41,768 bases of DNA from an uncultured Acidobacteriaceae bacterium (GTDB lineage: Bacteria > Acidobacteriota > Terriglobia > Terriglobales > Acidobacteriaceae): assembly GCA_903911925.1 (NCBI GenBank), contig CAIWFH010000179.1:1-41768 (forward strand), in the 5' to 3' direction. The notes under the pieces were generated by a model, which ran no database searches, was not told where the DNA came from, and was given only the letters and a program-made list of their open reading frames with translations. This document shows positions 16,103 through 24,123 of the stretch, piece by piece. The translations under genes were made by a program, and so were the position numbers. Position 1 is the first letter of the stretch, and every line of letters begins with the position of its first letter.

Positions 16103-17410
16103 ATGATTCTGTTCGCGTACAACCTTGCGTTGCTGGCGGCACTTTTGGTGGGGGCGCCGTGGTGGCTGTGGAAGATGGCCACTACACATAAGTATCGCGT
16201 CGGGCTGCTAGAGAGGCTGGGGCTGGTTCCGGCTGGGCTGCGCGCGACGGGCGAGGGACGGCGGGTGATCTGGCTGCACGCGGTCTCAGTGGGCGAGGTG
16301 CTGGCGGTGAGCCGGCTGGTAGGGGAACTGGACCGGGCGTTTGCGGGGTACGGGCTGGTGATTTCAACCACTACGCGGACCGGGCAGGAACTTGCTGCGC
16401 AGAGATTTGGAGCGGAGCGGGTGTTTTATTGTCCGCTGGATTTGCCCTGGGCGGTGAGGGCGTATCTGAATGCGCTGAGGCCTGAATTGATGATTCTGGC
16501 GGAGACGGAATTCTGGCCGAACCTGCTGAGCGGATGTTTCAGGCGTGGGATTCCGGTGGCGGTGGTGAATGCGAGGATATCCGACCGTTCGTGGCCGCGA
16601 TACCGGGCGCTGCGCGGGCTGTGGCGGCCGTTTTTGGGGAGGCTGAGCCGGGTGCTGGCGCAGAGCGCTACGGATGCGGAGCGGCTGATTGCGATTGGAT
16701 GTGAGGCGGAACGGGTTAGCGTTGCGGGGAATTTGAAATTCGATGTGCGGGCGGCGAGTGAAGGTGAGGCAACGCGGGAGTTGAGAGAGCGGGCAAAAGG
16801 ACTGCGGCTGGTGGTGGCCGGCAGCACGCTGGAGGGGGAAGAGGCGGCGCTTCTGGAGGCCTGGCCGCTGCTGCTTGAGGGGGATTCAAAGCTGGCCATG
16901 GTGCTGGCTCCGCGGCATCCGGAGCGGTTTGCGGCGGTCGGTGGGTTGCTGGAGAAATCGGACGTGGCATGGACCAAGCGGTCCGATTGGCGAACGGAGC
17001 CGGATGGTTCGCGCGCGAGCCTGAGTCCGGGCCAGGTTGTGCTGCTGGACACGATTGGGGAATTGGCTTCGGTTTATTCGCTGGCGGCGGTGGCTTTTGT
17101 GGGCGGGAGCGTGGTTGCGGCCGGGGGACACAATCCGCTTGAGCCGGCACAGTTTGGGGCGCCGATTGTGGTGGGGCCGCACTATGCTAACTTTCGCGCG
17201 ATTACCGAGGACTTGATCGCGCAGGATGCGGTGCGGATTGCGACGAGAGAAGAGTTGGCGGGGACATTGATTGAGTTGCTGCGGGATACGGCGGCGGCCG
17301 CGGCGATGGGAGAGCGGGCAAAGCAGGTCTTCGACAAGCAGGCCGGGGCTACGGCGCGGTGCGTGGACGCGATTGGGGAGTTGCTAGCCGGCACAGGAAG
17401 CGCAACATGA
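16103..17410 (+). CDS. waaA: 3-deoxy-D-manno-octulosonic acid (Kdo) transferase
   Basis: WaaA transfers Kdo from CMP-Kdo to the lipid A precursor at the inner membrane. The 435-residue product has an N-terminal membrane anchor (MILFAYNLALLAALLVGAPWW), then the GT30 motifs WLHAVSVGEV, STTTRTGQE, FYCPLDLPWAVRAYL, LAETEFWPNLL and VNARISDRS, and in the second domain VAGSTLEGEE, LAPRHPER and GGSVVAAGGHNPLEPA. All are canonical. It is the first gene of the envelope operon and overlaps lpxK by an ATGA stop/start. Confidence 0.97.
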   Translation: MILFAYNLALLAALLVGAPWWLWKMATTHKYRVGLLERLGLVPAGLRATGEGRRVIWLHAVSVGEVLAVSRLVGELDRAFAGYGLVISTTTRTGQELAAQRFGAERVFYCPLDLPWAVRAYLNALRPELMILAETEFWPNLLSGCFRRGIPVAVVNARISDRSWPRYRALRGLWRPFLGRLSRVLAQSATDAERLIAIGCEAERVSVAGNLKFDVRAASEGEATRELRERAKGLRLVVAGSTLEGEEAALLEAWPLLLEGDSKLAMVLAPRHPERFAAVGGLLEKSDVAWTKRSDWRTEPDGSRASLSPGQVVLLDTIGELASVYSLAAVAFVGGSVVAAGGHNPLEPAQFGAPIVVGPHYANFRAITEDLIAQDAVRIATREELAGTLIELLRDTAAAAAMGERAKQVFDKQAGATARCVDAIGELLAGTGSAT

Positions 17411-18405
17411 ATCGCCGCTGGCTGTCTCCGCTTATGCCGCTCTATGCGGTAGGCGTGGCCTGGCGAAACCGGCGCATTGAGAACGGCTCTGAGCCGGTGC
17501 GGCGGCTTCGGTGGCCTGTTGTGAGCATTGGCAATCTTTCGACCGGCGGGTCGGGCAAGACGCCGCTGACCATTGCGCTGGCAAAAGCGCTCAGTGCACG
17601 GGGACTGACAGTAGACGTGCTGTCGCGGGGATATGGGCGCACGAGCGGGCTTGCTGTCAGGGTTGATCCGAATGGGACAGCGGGAGAGTTTGGCGACGAG
17701 CCTTTGCTGATTGCGCGAGAGGCGCGGGTGCCGGTGTACGTGGCGGCGCAAAGGTACGATGCCGGGCTGCTGGCCGAGGCGGACGGTTCTGCTGGGTTGG
17801 GGGATTGCGTTCACCTTTTGGATGACGGGTTCCAGCATCGGCAACTGGCGCGGGATGCGGATATTGTTCTGCTGAATCGCGAAGACTGGCAGGACCGGCT
17901 GCTGCCGGCGGGGAATCTGCGGGAGCCGCTTGCGGCTCTTCGGCGGGTGACTGTGCTGGCGATTCCGGCCGATGAGCGGGACTTTGAAGCGGAGTTGCGC
18001 GGCTGGGGTTGGCAAGGGCCCGTCTGGCGGCTCAGGCGCACGATGGATGTTTGGATTGTCGATGGCCCGGTGCTGGCATTCTGCGGTATTGCCCGGCCGG
18101 CGCAGTTTTTTGCGGGCCTGGAAACCGGCGGCATGCGGATTGCCGCGCGACGAACCTTTCCGGATCATCATCGCTACACGGCGAAGGACGTGGAGAGGCT
18201 TCTTGCATTTGCTCTGGCTGCGGGGGCAGCCGCGCTTGTGACCACGCAGAAAGACTTTGTGCGATGCGGAGCGCTGTTTGCCTCGATCCCGGAGACGCTG
18301 CTGCTGAAGACTGCGCGCCTTCGGATTGAAATCGAGGATGAGGAAACGGCGATTGAGTGGCTTGTCGCCCGGATTGCTGCTGCTCAGCCTCGCTCGCCGC
18401 TGTGA
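17407..18405 (+). CDS. lpxK: Tetraacyldisaccharide 4'-kinase
   Basis: LpxK phosphorylates the 4' position of the lipid A disaccharide. The 332-residue product has the P-loop-like SIGNLSTGGSGKTP (residues about 40-52), VDVLSRGYGR, GDEPLLIAR, LLDDGFQHRQLARDADIVLL and FPDHHRYTAKD, the expected motif order. The start at 17407 is set by translational coupling (ATGA) to waaA and a GGAAG 6 nt upstream; the frame is open back to 17359. Association of waaA and lpxK is common in Gram-negative lipid A clusters. Confidence 0.97.
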   Translation: MNRRWLSPLMPLYAVGVAWRNRRIENGSEPVRRLRWPVVSIGNLSTGGSGKTPLTIALAKALSARGLTVDVLSRGYGRTSGLAVRVDPNGTAGEFGDEPLLIAREARVPVYVAAQRYDAGLLAEADGSAGLGDCVHLLDDGFQHRQLARDADIVLLNREDWQDRLLPAGNLREPLAALRRVTVLAIPADERDFEAELRGWGWQGPVWRLRRTMDVWIVDGPVLAFCGIARPAQFFAGLETGGMRIAARRTFPDHHRYTAKDVERLLAFALAAGAAALVTTQKDFVRCGALFASIPETLLLKTARLRIEIEDEETAIEWLVARIAAAQPRSPL

Positions 18406-18417
18406 GAAAATCGGAGT

Positions 18418-19704
18418 TTGCACACCCAATCCCAGTTTCGTCTGCTTGTGGTCCGATTGGGCGCCATGGGCGATATTTTGCACGCCTTGCCGGCGGTGAC
18501 GGCGCTGCGGCAGGCGCATCCGGGATGGATTATTGACTGGGTTGTGGAGCCGCGGTGGCGGGCGCTATTGACGGCTGAACATTTCACGGCAGGGGCTAAA
18601 GCCCCGCCTGATTTTGCGCGGATATCGGCACGACTAAAGTCGTTCCCTGTTACAGAACTGGATTGGCCCGTTGCTGAAGCGGTCGCTGGGAGCTCATTCC
18701 CTCAGGGGCTAAAGCCCCGCCCTCCAGCACCTTCGACACATGGCGCGGCTAAAGCCGCGCCCTTTCAAAACGCCTGGGTGGCGGATGGCAGCGCTCAAGC
18801 GGCGCCCTTTCAAAGTGCATTGAGTCTGGCGCAGCCGCTGGTGGATCACATGCATTTTGCGGCGACCAAGGAATGGCGCAAAGCGCCGCTTAGCCGCGAG
18901 ACGCTCCATGGAATCACGGCTCTGTGGCGGGCTTTGAAGAAATGCGAATACGATGCGGTGATCGACTTGCAGGGGGCGATCCGGTCGGCTGTGGTGGCGC
19001 GGATGGCGGGGTGCCAGCGGGTGATTGGCGAGGCTGAGCCGCGGGAGAGGGTGGCGCGCTGGCTGTTTACCGAGAGAGTGGCTACCCGGGGCGCGCACGT
19101 TATCGAGCAGGATGTGGAACTGGCTTCTGCAATCGCGGGAGACGATCTGCAACCTGTGCGGCCGTGGCTGCCTGTGGACCCGGCGGCAGAGACATGGGTC
19201 AATACACTTCTGCTGCCGGTTACAGCGCCTTCGGTTCTGATCAACCCTGGCGCAGGCTGGGGCGCGAAGCGCTGGCCGGTGGAGCGCTATGCAGAGGTTG
19301 CCGCCGGCTTGATCGGCAGCGGATGCCACGTGCTGGTGAACGGCGGGCCGGGCGAAGAGCTGTTGACCGCCGCGATTCAATCGGCGACCGGGGGCGCGGC
19401 TATGCCGCTGGCCTGTACACTTGCTCAACTGATTGCACTGACCCGCCGCGTGGCACTTGTGATTGCGGGCGACACAGGGCCGCTGCACCTGGGTTGCGCG
19501 CTGGGGCGGCCGGTGGTGGGTATCTATGGGCCGACCGATCCGAGCCGCAATGGGCCGTACGGAACTCGATTCAAGGTCTTGCGCAGCGCTGAGAGCCGGC
19601 GCGACCATGCGCGCAATGCAGAGCCTGAGGGCGGACTGCTTACGATCGAACCTGCAGATGTGCTGCGCTCGGCTCTTGAACTGCTGAATCCGGAGAACGA
19701 TTGA
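18418..19704 (+). CDS. Glycosyltransferase family 9, heptosyltransferase I-like, with in-frame repeat insertion
   Basis: The protein resembles WaaC-type ADP-heptose:LPS transferases. It starts near RLLVVRLGAMGDILHALPAV, the family's N-terminal signature, and has AVIDLQGAIRSAV, INPGAGWGAKRWPVERYA and GDTGPLHLGCALGRPVVGIYGPTDP. The start codon is probably TTG at 18418, with a GGAG too close to be ideal. At 428 residues it is about 80 longer than usual. The excess is residues about 58-133, coded by five GGGGCTAAAGCCCC-like hairpins (18590-18816), between WVVEPRWRALLTAEH and QPLVDHMHF, which are normally close together. The Rossmann core on both sides is intact. It overlaps the next gene by one base. 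Confidence 0.9.
   Translation: MHTQSQFRLLVVRLGAMGDILHALPAVTALRQAHPGWIIDWVVEPRWRALLTAEHFTAGAKAPPDFARISARLKSFPVTELDWPVAEAVAGSSFPQGLKPRPPAPSTHGAAKAAPFQNAWVADGSAQAAPFQSALSLAQPLVDHMHFAATKEWRKAPLSRETLHGITALWRALKKCEYDAVIDLQGAIRSAVVARMAGCQRVIGEAEPRERVARWLFTERVATRGAHVIEQDVELASAIAGDDLQPVRPWLPVDPAAETWVNTLLLPVTAPSVLINPGAGWGAKRWPVERYAEVAAGLIGSGCHVLVNGGPGEELLTAAIQSATGGAAMPLACTLAQLIALTRRVALVIAGDTGPLHLGCALGRPVVGIYGPTDPSRNGPYGTRFKVLRSAESRRDHARNAEPEGGLLTIEPADVLRSALELLNPEND
18590..18816. repeat. Cluster of five palindromic repeats inside the heptosyltransferase gene
   Basis: Hairpins in order: GGGGCTAAAGCCCC (18592-18605), GGCACGACTAAAGTCGTTCC (18627-18646), a second GGGGCTAAAGCCCC (18704-18718), GGCGCGGCTAAAGCCGCGCC (18742-18761) and a decayed copy with GCGCTCAAGCGGCGCC (about 18791-18806). 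The last two are each followed by CTTTCAAA. All share the plan stem-TAAA-stem and none introduces a stop codon in the gene's frame. Confidence 0.85.
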
Positions 19705-20330
19705 TGAATTCGCAACCCACGACTCCAAGAGTCGGCTCCATGCAATGGTGGCAGAAGGTGGCGCGGCGCATTCGCGTGCCACTGGGCTTTGTTACCGCCG
19801 CGCTTTATTTATTCGAACTGTGGCGACAGCCGCCTGTTCCTGCCGCCGTGGCGTGGAGCCTGGGTCTGGTGCTGCCGGGGTTGTGGCTGCGCGCTTATGC
19901 CTCAGGCTATGTGAAGAAGAACGCGGAACTGACACAGACAGGGCCTTACGCGTATACGCGCAACCCTCTTTACCTGGGGTCAATGCTGATTGCCGCCGGG
20001 TTTGCCGTGGCGCTGCTCAGCTGGCCCGTGGCGGTGGTGCTGGCGGCAGGGTTTGCGGTAATTTATGTGCCGGTGATTGCCGGGGAGGAGCGCTTTCTGC
20101 GGTCCGCATTTCCGGACTTCGAGGACTACTGCAAGCGCGTGCCAAGGCTGATTCCGAGGCTCACCGCCGGGACTTCTCAGAATGGGAAAAGCGCCGGCGG
20201 TGCTGCGTTTTCGTTTTCGCTCTACTTCAAACATCGCGAGTACAATGCAGGGATGGGGGCCGCACTGCTGTATCTCTGCCTGCTCTGGCTGCGGCCTGTT
20301 CTTGCCACGCTCTTTCATGGGCCGCGTTAG
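19704..20330 (+). CDS. Isoprenylcysteine carboxyl methyltransferase-like membrane protein
   Basis: The 208-residue product has four or five membrane segments and the ICMT/PEMT-type motif GPYAYTRNPLYLGSMLIAAG followed by EERFLRSAFPDFEDYCKRVPRLIPR, which form the SAM and substrate site in this family. Bacterial members methylate lipids or unknown substrates; a role in envelope lipid modification is inferred from its place in the operon. The ATG at 19704 overlaps the previous stop (TGATG). The C-terminal 45 residues, with a further hydrophobic segment, lie beyond the family core. The stop codon is TAG followed by AGC. Confidence 0.85.
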   Translation: MNSQPTTPRVGSMQWWQKVARRIRVPLGFVTAALYLFELWRQPPVPAAVAWSLGLVLPGLWLRAYASGYVKKNAELTQTGPYAYTRNPLYLGSMLIAAGFAVALLSWPVAVVLAAGFAVIYVPVIAGEERFLRSAFPDFEDYCKRVPRLIPRLTAGTSQNGKSAGGAAFSFSLYFKHREYNAGMGAALLYLCLLWLRPVLATLFHGPR

Positions 20331-20379
20331 AGCGGTTTTTCTGCCCCATCAGTCCAATCACAAGGAGCCAGACCAGACG

Positions 20380-21150
20380 GTGAAGACGCGCGCAATGGCA
20401 GCACCCATTCTTTGTGTTTTCGCGCTGGCCGCCCTGGCTCACGGCCAAAAGACAGCGACGCTGACGGCGCCGCGCGCGGGGTTCAGTTTTCAGCAGAAAC
20501 AGACGCTTACGTACGAGGTGGACTGGCGCGTTTTTCCCGCCGGAACAGCGGTGCTGCACTTTGAGGTAGCGGGCGACCGCGAGCGGCTTTCAGCCACGGC
20601 GGACACCATTGGAGCAATCAACCTGCTGTTTCATGTGGACGATCACTTTCAATCCACGTTTGACCGGGAGAAGGGCTGCACCTACGAGTTCGACAAGCAG
20701 ACCGTGGAAGGGCGGCGGCAGGTCAACTCCACGCTGAAGCTGGACTATCAAAAGGGCCTGTCCATCCTTGACGAAAAGAACCTGGTGACCGGGCAAACCA
20801 AGCATGTTGAGTCGGGCATTCCGGGCTGCCTGACCGATTTGTTGACGGGCGTTTTTTACGCTTCGTCGCAGCCGATGGAACTGGGACACAGCTTTGTGAT
20901 TCCGGTTGTGGACGCGATGCGCAATGTGCCGGTGACCATGAAGATTGAGGTACGCGAACAGGTGAAGACGCCGCTGGGGACCTTCAATACCCTGCGCGCG
21001 CAGCCCACGGCCGATGCAGGAGTGGTGAAGAATCGCGGCGCCATCTGGATCTGGTATACGGACGACGAACGCCACCTGCCGGTGCAGATGCGGGCGCGGC
21101 TGTTCTGGGGGACGATTACGTTCCGCTTGACTGGAAACGAGAACAAGTAG
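20380..21150 (+). CDS. DUF3108 domain exported protein
   Basis: The 256-residue product has an N-terminal signal peptide (AAPILCVFALAALAHG) and a beta-rich DUF3108-like region with LTYEVDWRVFPAGTAVLHFE, then ADTIGAINLLFHVDDHFQS, CLTDLLTGVFYAS and IWIWYTDDERHLPVQMRARL. Such proteins are periplasmic and often sit by lipopolysaccharide genes; no activity is known to me. The start is likely the GTG at 20380, with AAGGAG 12 nt before it; an ATG at 20395 is the alternative. It closes the envelope operon. Its 3' end is overlapped on the other strand by the open frame of a small gene. Confidence 0.85.
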   Translation: MKTRAMAAPILCVFALAALAHGQKTATLTAPRAGFSFQQKQTLTYEVDWRVFPAGTAVLHFEVAGDRERLSATADTIGAINLLFHVDDHFQSTFDREKGCTYEFDKQTVEGRRQVNSTLKLDYQKGLSILDEKNLVTGQTKHVESGIPGCLTDLLTGVFYASSQPMELGHSFVIPVVDAMRNVPVTMKIEVREQVKTPLGTFNTLRAQPTADAGVVKNRGAIWIWYTDDERHLPVQMRARLFWGTITFRLTGNENK

Positions 21151-21157
21151 CACAGCC

Positions 21158-21416
21158 CTACTGCATGCGGAAGCGCGCGCATGAGGCGCTGCAGGCGCGG
21201 CCAGTAGATGAGGGTGAAGGCCAGTTCCTTGTCAGGAAAAAGCGCCTGTGCTGCGCGCCGCATATCCGCCACCATTTCTGAAGCTTGTTCGACGGTGAGG
21301 GTGTGGTCCTGAGCAATTGCCTGCATCACCATGTTGACGACAATCCGCAGCCGGCGGATCTTGCGGTCTTCTTCCTTCAGCTCTTCGTGTGGATGGGCGG
21401 GGGCGCGGCTAATCAT
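21158..21416 (-). pseudogene. Small conserved-looking alpha-helical ORF, probably frameshifted at its end
   Basis: From 21416 the frame reads a protein-like sequence with IRRLRIVVNMVMQAIAQ, TLTVEQASEMVADMRRAAQ, LFPDKELAFTLIYWPRLQRL, resembling small helical proteins I associate with Acidobacteria. After RLMRA (about 21175) the annotated frame runs on for 100 residues with no protein character, antisense to the DUF3108 gene, to 20856. Removing one base at about 21171-21174 gives FRMQ and a stop at 21158-21160, an 85-residue protein ending exactly where the neighbour ends. I read the tail as a frameshift or a sequencing error. No function is known. Confidence 0.55.
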
Positions 21417-21547
21417 TGGTCGCGAAATTTCTGTCTGATTCGTTTCGCGGCGCTACTCGAAGCTTCTCGTCGAACTCTGTGCCTCCTTGCAGGAACTTCC
21501 GCGGCTGCGAAACGTAGAGTAGATGAGGACGTTGAAGCGGGGGATAT

Positions 21548-22429
21548 GTGCAACTTGCGATTGAGAACGTAACCAAGCGATACAAGAAGGGCGTGGTAGC
21601 GCTCTGTGGATTCAGTCTCGACTTGCAGCCGGGCGTGCTGGGGCTGCTGGGCCCGAACGGCGCGGGCAAGACCACGCTGATGAGCATTCTGGCCACGATT
21701 ACCAGGGCCACGGAAGGCCGGGTGTTGTGGAACAGAACAGATATTGCCCGCGAGCCCGATGTGCTGCGATCCGTGCTTGGTTACCTACCGCAGGACTTTG
21801 GCGTTTATCCGAACCTGACGGCTGCCGAGTTTTTGCAATACCTGGCTGCAGTGAAGGGCCTGGACGCGGCCACCGCGGCGAGGCGCATTGACGAACTGCT
21901 GGAGCTGGTGAACCTGACCGAGGCGCGCAAACGTCCGCTGGGCGGCTTCTCGGGCGGCATGAAACAGCGTGTGGGCATTGCGCAGGCGCTGTTGAATGAT
22001 CCGGAATTGCTTATTGTGGACGAGCCCACTGCCGGACTCGATCCGGAAGAGCGCGTGCGCTTTCGCAACTTGCTTTCCGATCTTTCAGGAGAGCGGATCG
22101 TCATTCTTTCGACGCACATTGTTTCCGATGTCGAGGCCACGGCCACCGATATTGCGCTTATCGCAAAAGGCACCTTGGTGGCGCATGCAACGCCTGAAGC
22201 GCTGCTGCAACAGGTGGAAGGCAAGGTGTGGGAGTGGGTGGTTTCAAGCGCCGATTTGACGCAAGCGAAGCAGCAGTACCTGATCAGCAGCACGACGCGC
22301 AGGAGCGACGGCGTTCACGCGCGCGTGCTGGGCGATGAGCCGCCAGCGGGTGCGCAGCCGGTGGCGCCGAATCTTGAAGACGCCTATCTCTTCTGCCTAT
22401 CCGAGCATCGCGCGGGCGTGCCGGCATGA
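21548..22429 (+). CDS. ABC transporter ATP-binding protein
   Basis: The 293-residue product is the ATPase of an ABC-2 type exporter. It has Walker A GPNGAGKTT (residues about 35-43), Q-loop in LGYLPQDFGVYPNLTA, signature FSGGMKQRVGIAQAL, Walker B LLIVDEPTAGLDPE and the H-loop ILSTHIVSDVE, in that order. The C-terminal 70 residues (after LIAKGTLVAHATPE) form the usual accessory domain. The start is GTG, preceded by a G-rich tract. The stop overlaps the permease ATG (ATGA), so the two are coupled. The substrate is unknown. Confidence 0.93.
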   Translation: MQLAIENVTKRYKKGVVALCGFSLDLQPGVLGLLGPNGAGKTTLMSILATITRATEGRVLWNRTDIAREPDVLRSVLGYLPQDFGVYPNLTAAEFLQYLAAVKGLDAATAARRIDELLELVNLTEARKRPLGGFSGGMKQRVGIAQALLNDPELLIVDEPTAGLDPEERVRFRNLLSDLSGERIVILSTHIVSDVEATATDIALIAKGTLVAHATPEALLQQVEGKVWEWVVSSADLTQAKQQYLISSTTRRSDGVHARVLGDEPPAGAQPVAPNLEDAYLFCLSEHRAGVPA

Positions 22430-24051
22430 ACGGCCCCCGGGCTCTTTATCACATGGTGCGCGCCGACTTTCTTGAGCGCGTGCGGCGCTACAGCTTCCTG
22501 CTTACGCTGGGATTTGCTGTCTACCTTGGATACGCAGTTTATGCAGGGCAAGTTACGCTGCGCCTGGATAAATATAGCGGCATTGTGAACTCGGCGTGGC
22601 TGGGCGCGGTGCTGGGATTGGTTTCGACGGTGTGGCTGACGCTGGTTGGTTTCTACATCGTGAAGAATGCGATTCAGCGCGACCGGCAAACCCGCGTGGG
22701 GCAGATATTGGCCACCACGCCGATGAGCAAAAGCTTCTACACGCTGAGCAAGATGCTGAGCAACTTTGCGGTGCTGGGCTTGATGGTGCTGATTCTCGCG
22801 CTGGCGGCGGTGGTGATCCAGCTGCTGCACGGCGAAGATGCGCACATCGATCTGTTTGCGCTGCTCTCGCCAATTCTGATTCTGGGCCTGAGCGCCGCAG
22901 CGGCGTGCGCCGCGGTTGCCGTGCTGTTTGAGAGCCTGCCGGTTCTGCGCGGAGGCATCGGCAATATTGTTTATTTCTTCCTTTGGATATTCATGCTGAG
23001 CATGAGCGTGACGGAGATGGTGCCCAGCCATCCGGCATCGTGGCTGCACGGTTTGGGAGACTACTCGGGTATCGCGGCCGTGATGGGGCAGATGCACGCG
23101 GCGGTGCTCAAAATCGATCCTCAGTACACGGGGGCATCGTCGTTCGGCATCGGGCCCATGAATTTGGGCGCAAAGAAATTCCTCTGGACCGGCGTGCGGT
23201 GGAGTGCCGGCATTCTAGCCGGGCGATTGATGTGGGTTGCAATTGCCGTCGCCCTCTCGCTGCTGGCTGCGGTCTTTTTCGATCGATTCGACCCAGCGCG
23301 GGGCGGGTGGCTTTCTGAAAAGACGGCAAAGCCGAAGCAGAAGGGGAAGCTTGGAGAAGCGGCTTTGCAGGAGGGCGTAGCGGTGAATGGGCAGAGTGTG
23401 TCTGCACGCGCATCCGCAGCGCACCTGACGACGTTTACGCGCACTGGACCGCGCATGCGGTTTGTCGCGCTTGTTTTGGCGGAGCTTCGCCTTATGCTGC
23501 GCGGGCATGGGTGGTGGTGGTATGCGGGCGCGGCGGGGATGTTTATCGGCTGCATGGCTTCATCGCTCGACGACGCGCGGACCGGCTTTATCGCTGCAGC
23601 TTGGATATGGCCGATCCTGGTGTGGTCGCAGATGGGCACGCGCGAGTCGCAATACTCTACGGGGGCGCTGATCTTTTCGGCGCCGCGCGCGGTTCCGCGG
23701 CAGCTGCTGGCTATCTATGCTGCCGGCGTGCTGGTGGCGATGCTTACCGGCGGAGGGCTGGCGTTGCATTTTATGTTTGCGGGGGACTTCGCCGCACTGG
23801 GCGGCTGGGCCGCGGGCGCATGCTTCATTCCTGCGATGGCGCTTGGGCTTGGTGTTACCACCGGCACGCGCAAGGCGTTTGAGGCCGTCTACACGATGTG
23901 GTGGTACGTGGGGCCGCTGCACCATATTCCGCGGCTGGATTTCATGGGCACCACGGCGGATTCGAGTACGCCGGTGCGGTTTCTTGTCGCGGCTCTAGCA
24001 CTTGTCGTCACCGCGTATTTCTGGAGAACGGTGCGGTTGCGATACGCATGA
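22426..24051 (+). CDS. ABC-2 type transporter permease
   Basis: The 541-residue product has about 11-12 membrane segments in two halves, separated by a hydrophilic loop at residues about 300-345 (KTAKPKQKGKLGEAALQEG). The first half contains a long periplasmic-type loop between two helices, around residues 195-255, and the second half starts RFVALVLAELRLMLRGHGWWWY. This is the plan of large ABC-2 permeases with two six-helix domains. It is coupled to the ATPase gene. The export substrate cannot be told; antibiotic, Na+ or lipid are all possible. Confidence 0.88.
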   Translation: MNGPRALYHMVRADFLERVRRYSFLLTLGFAVYLGYAVYAGQVTLRLDKYSGIVNSAWLGAVLGLVSTVWLTLVGFYIVKNAIQRDRQTRVGQILATTPMSKSFYTLSKMLSNFAVLGLMVLILALAAVVIQLLHGEDAHIDLFALLSPILILGLSAAAACAAVAVLFESLPVLRGGIGNIVYFFLWIFMLSMSVTEMVPSHPASWLHGLGDYSGIAAVMGQMHAAVLKIDPQYTGASSFGIGPMNLGAKKFLWTGVRWSAGILAGRLMWVAIAVALSLLAAVFFDRFDPARGGWLSEKTAKPKQKGKLGEAALQEGVAVNGQSVSARASAAHLTTFTRTGPRMRFVALVLAELRLMLRGHGWWWYAGAAGMFIGCMASSLDDARTGFIAAAWIWPILVWSQMGTRESQYSTGALIFSAPRAVPRQLLAIYAAGVLVAMLTGGGLALHFMFAGDFAALGGWAAGACFIPAMALGLGVTTGTRKAFEAVYTMWWYVGPLHHIPRLDFMGTTADSSTPVRFLVAALALVVTAYFWRTVRLRYA

Positions 24052-24123
24052 CGAATCGGGGACAACCTGCGCCGAAATCGAAGAATCCGTAGAATAGGAC
24101 CATAAGGTTTTTTGCGGAGCGGG

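Noticed and set aside
17182..18519. 445-codon open frame antisense to lpxK
   Set aside because: Shadow of waaA/lpxK; basic low-complexity product.
18590..18816. CRISPR-like array in the heptosyltransferase gene
   Set aside because: Units differ in stem sequence and spacing is irregular; each is a separate palindrome, not a constant repeat with unique spacers.
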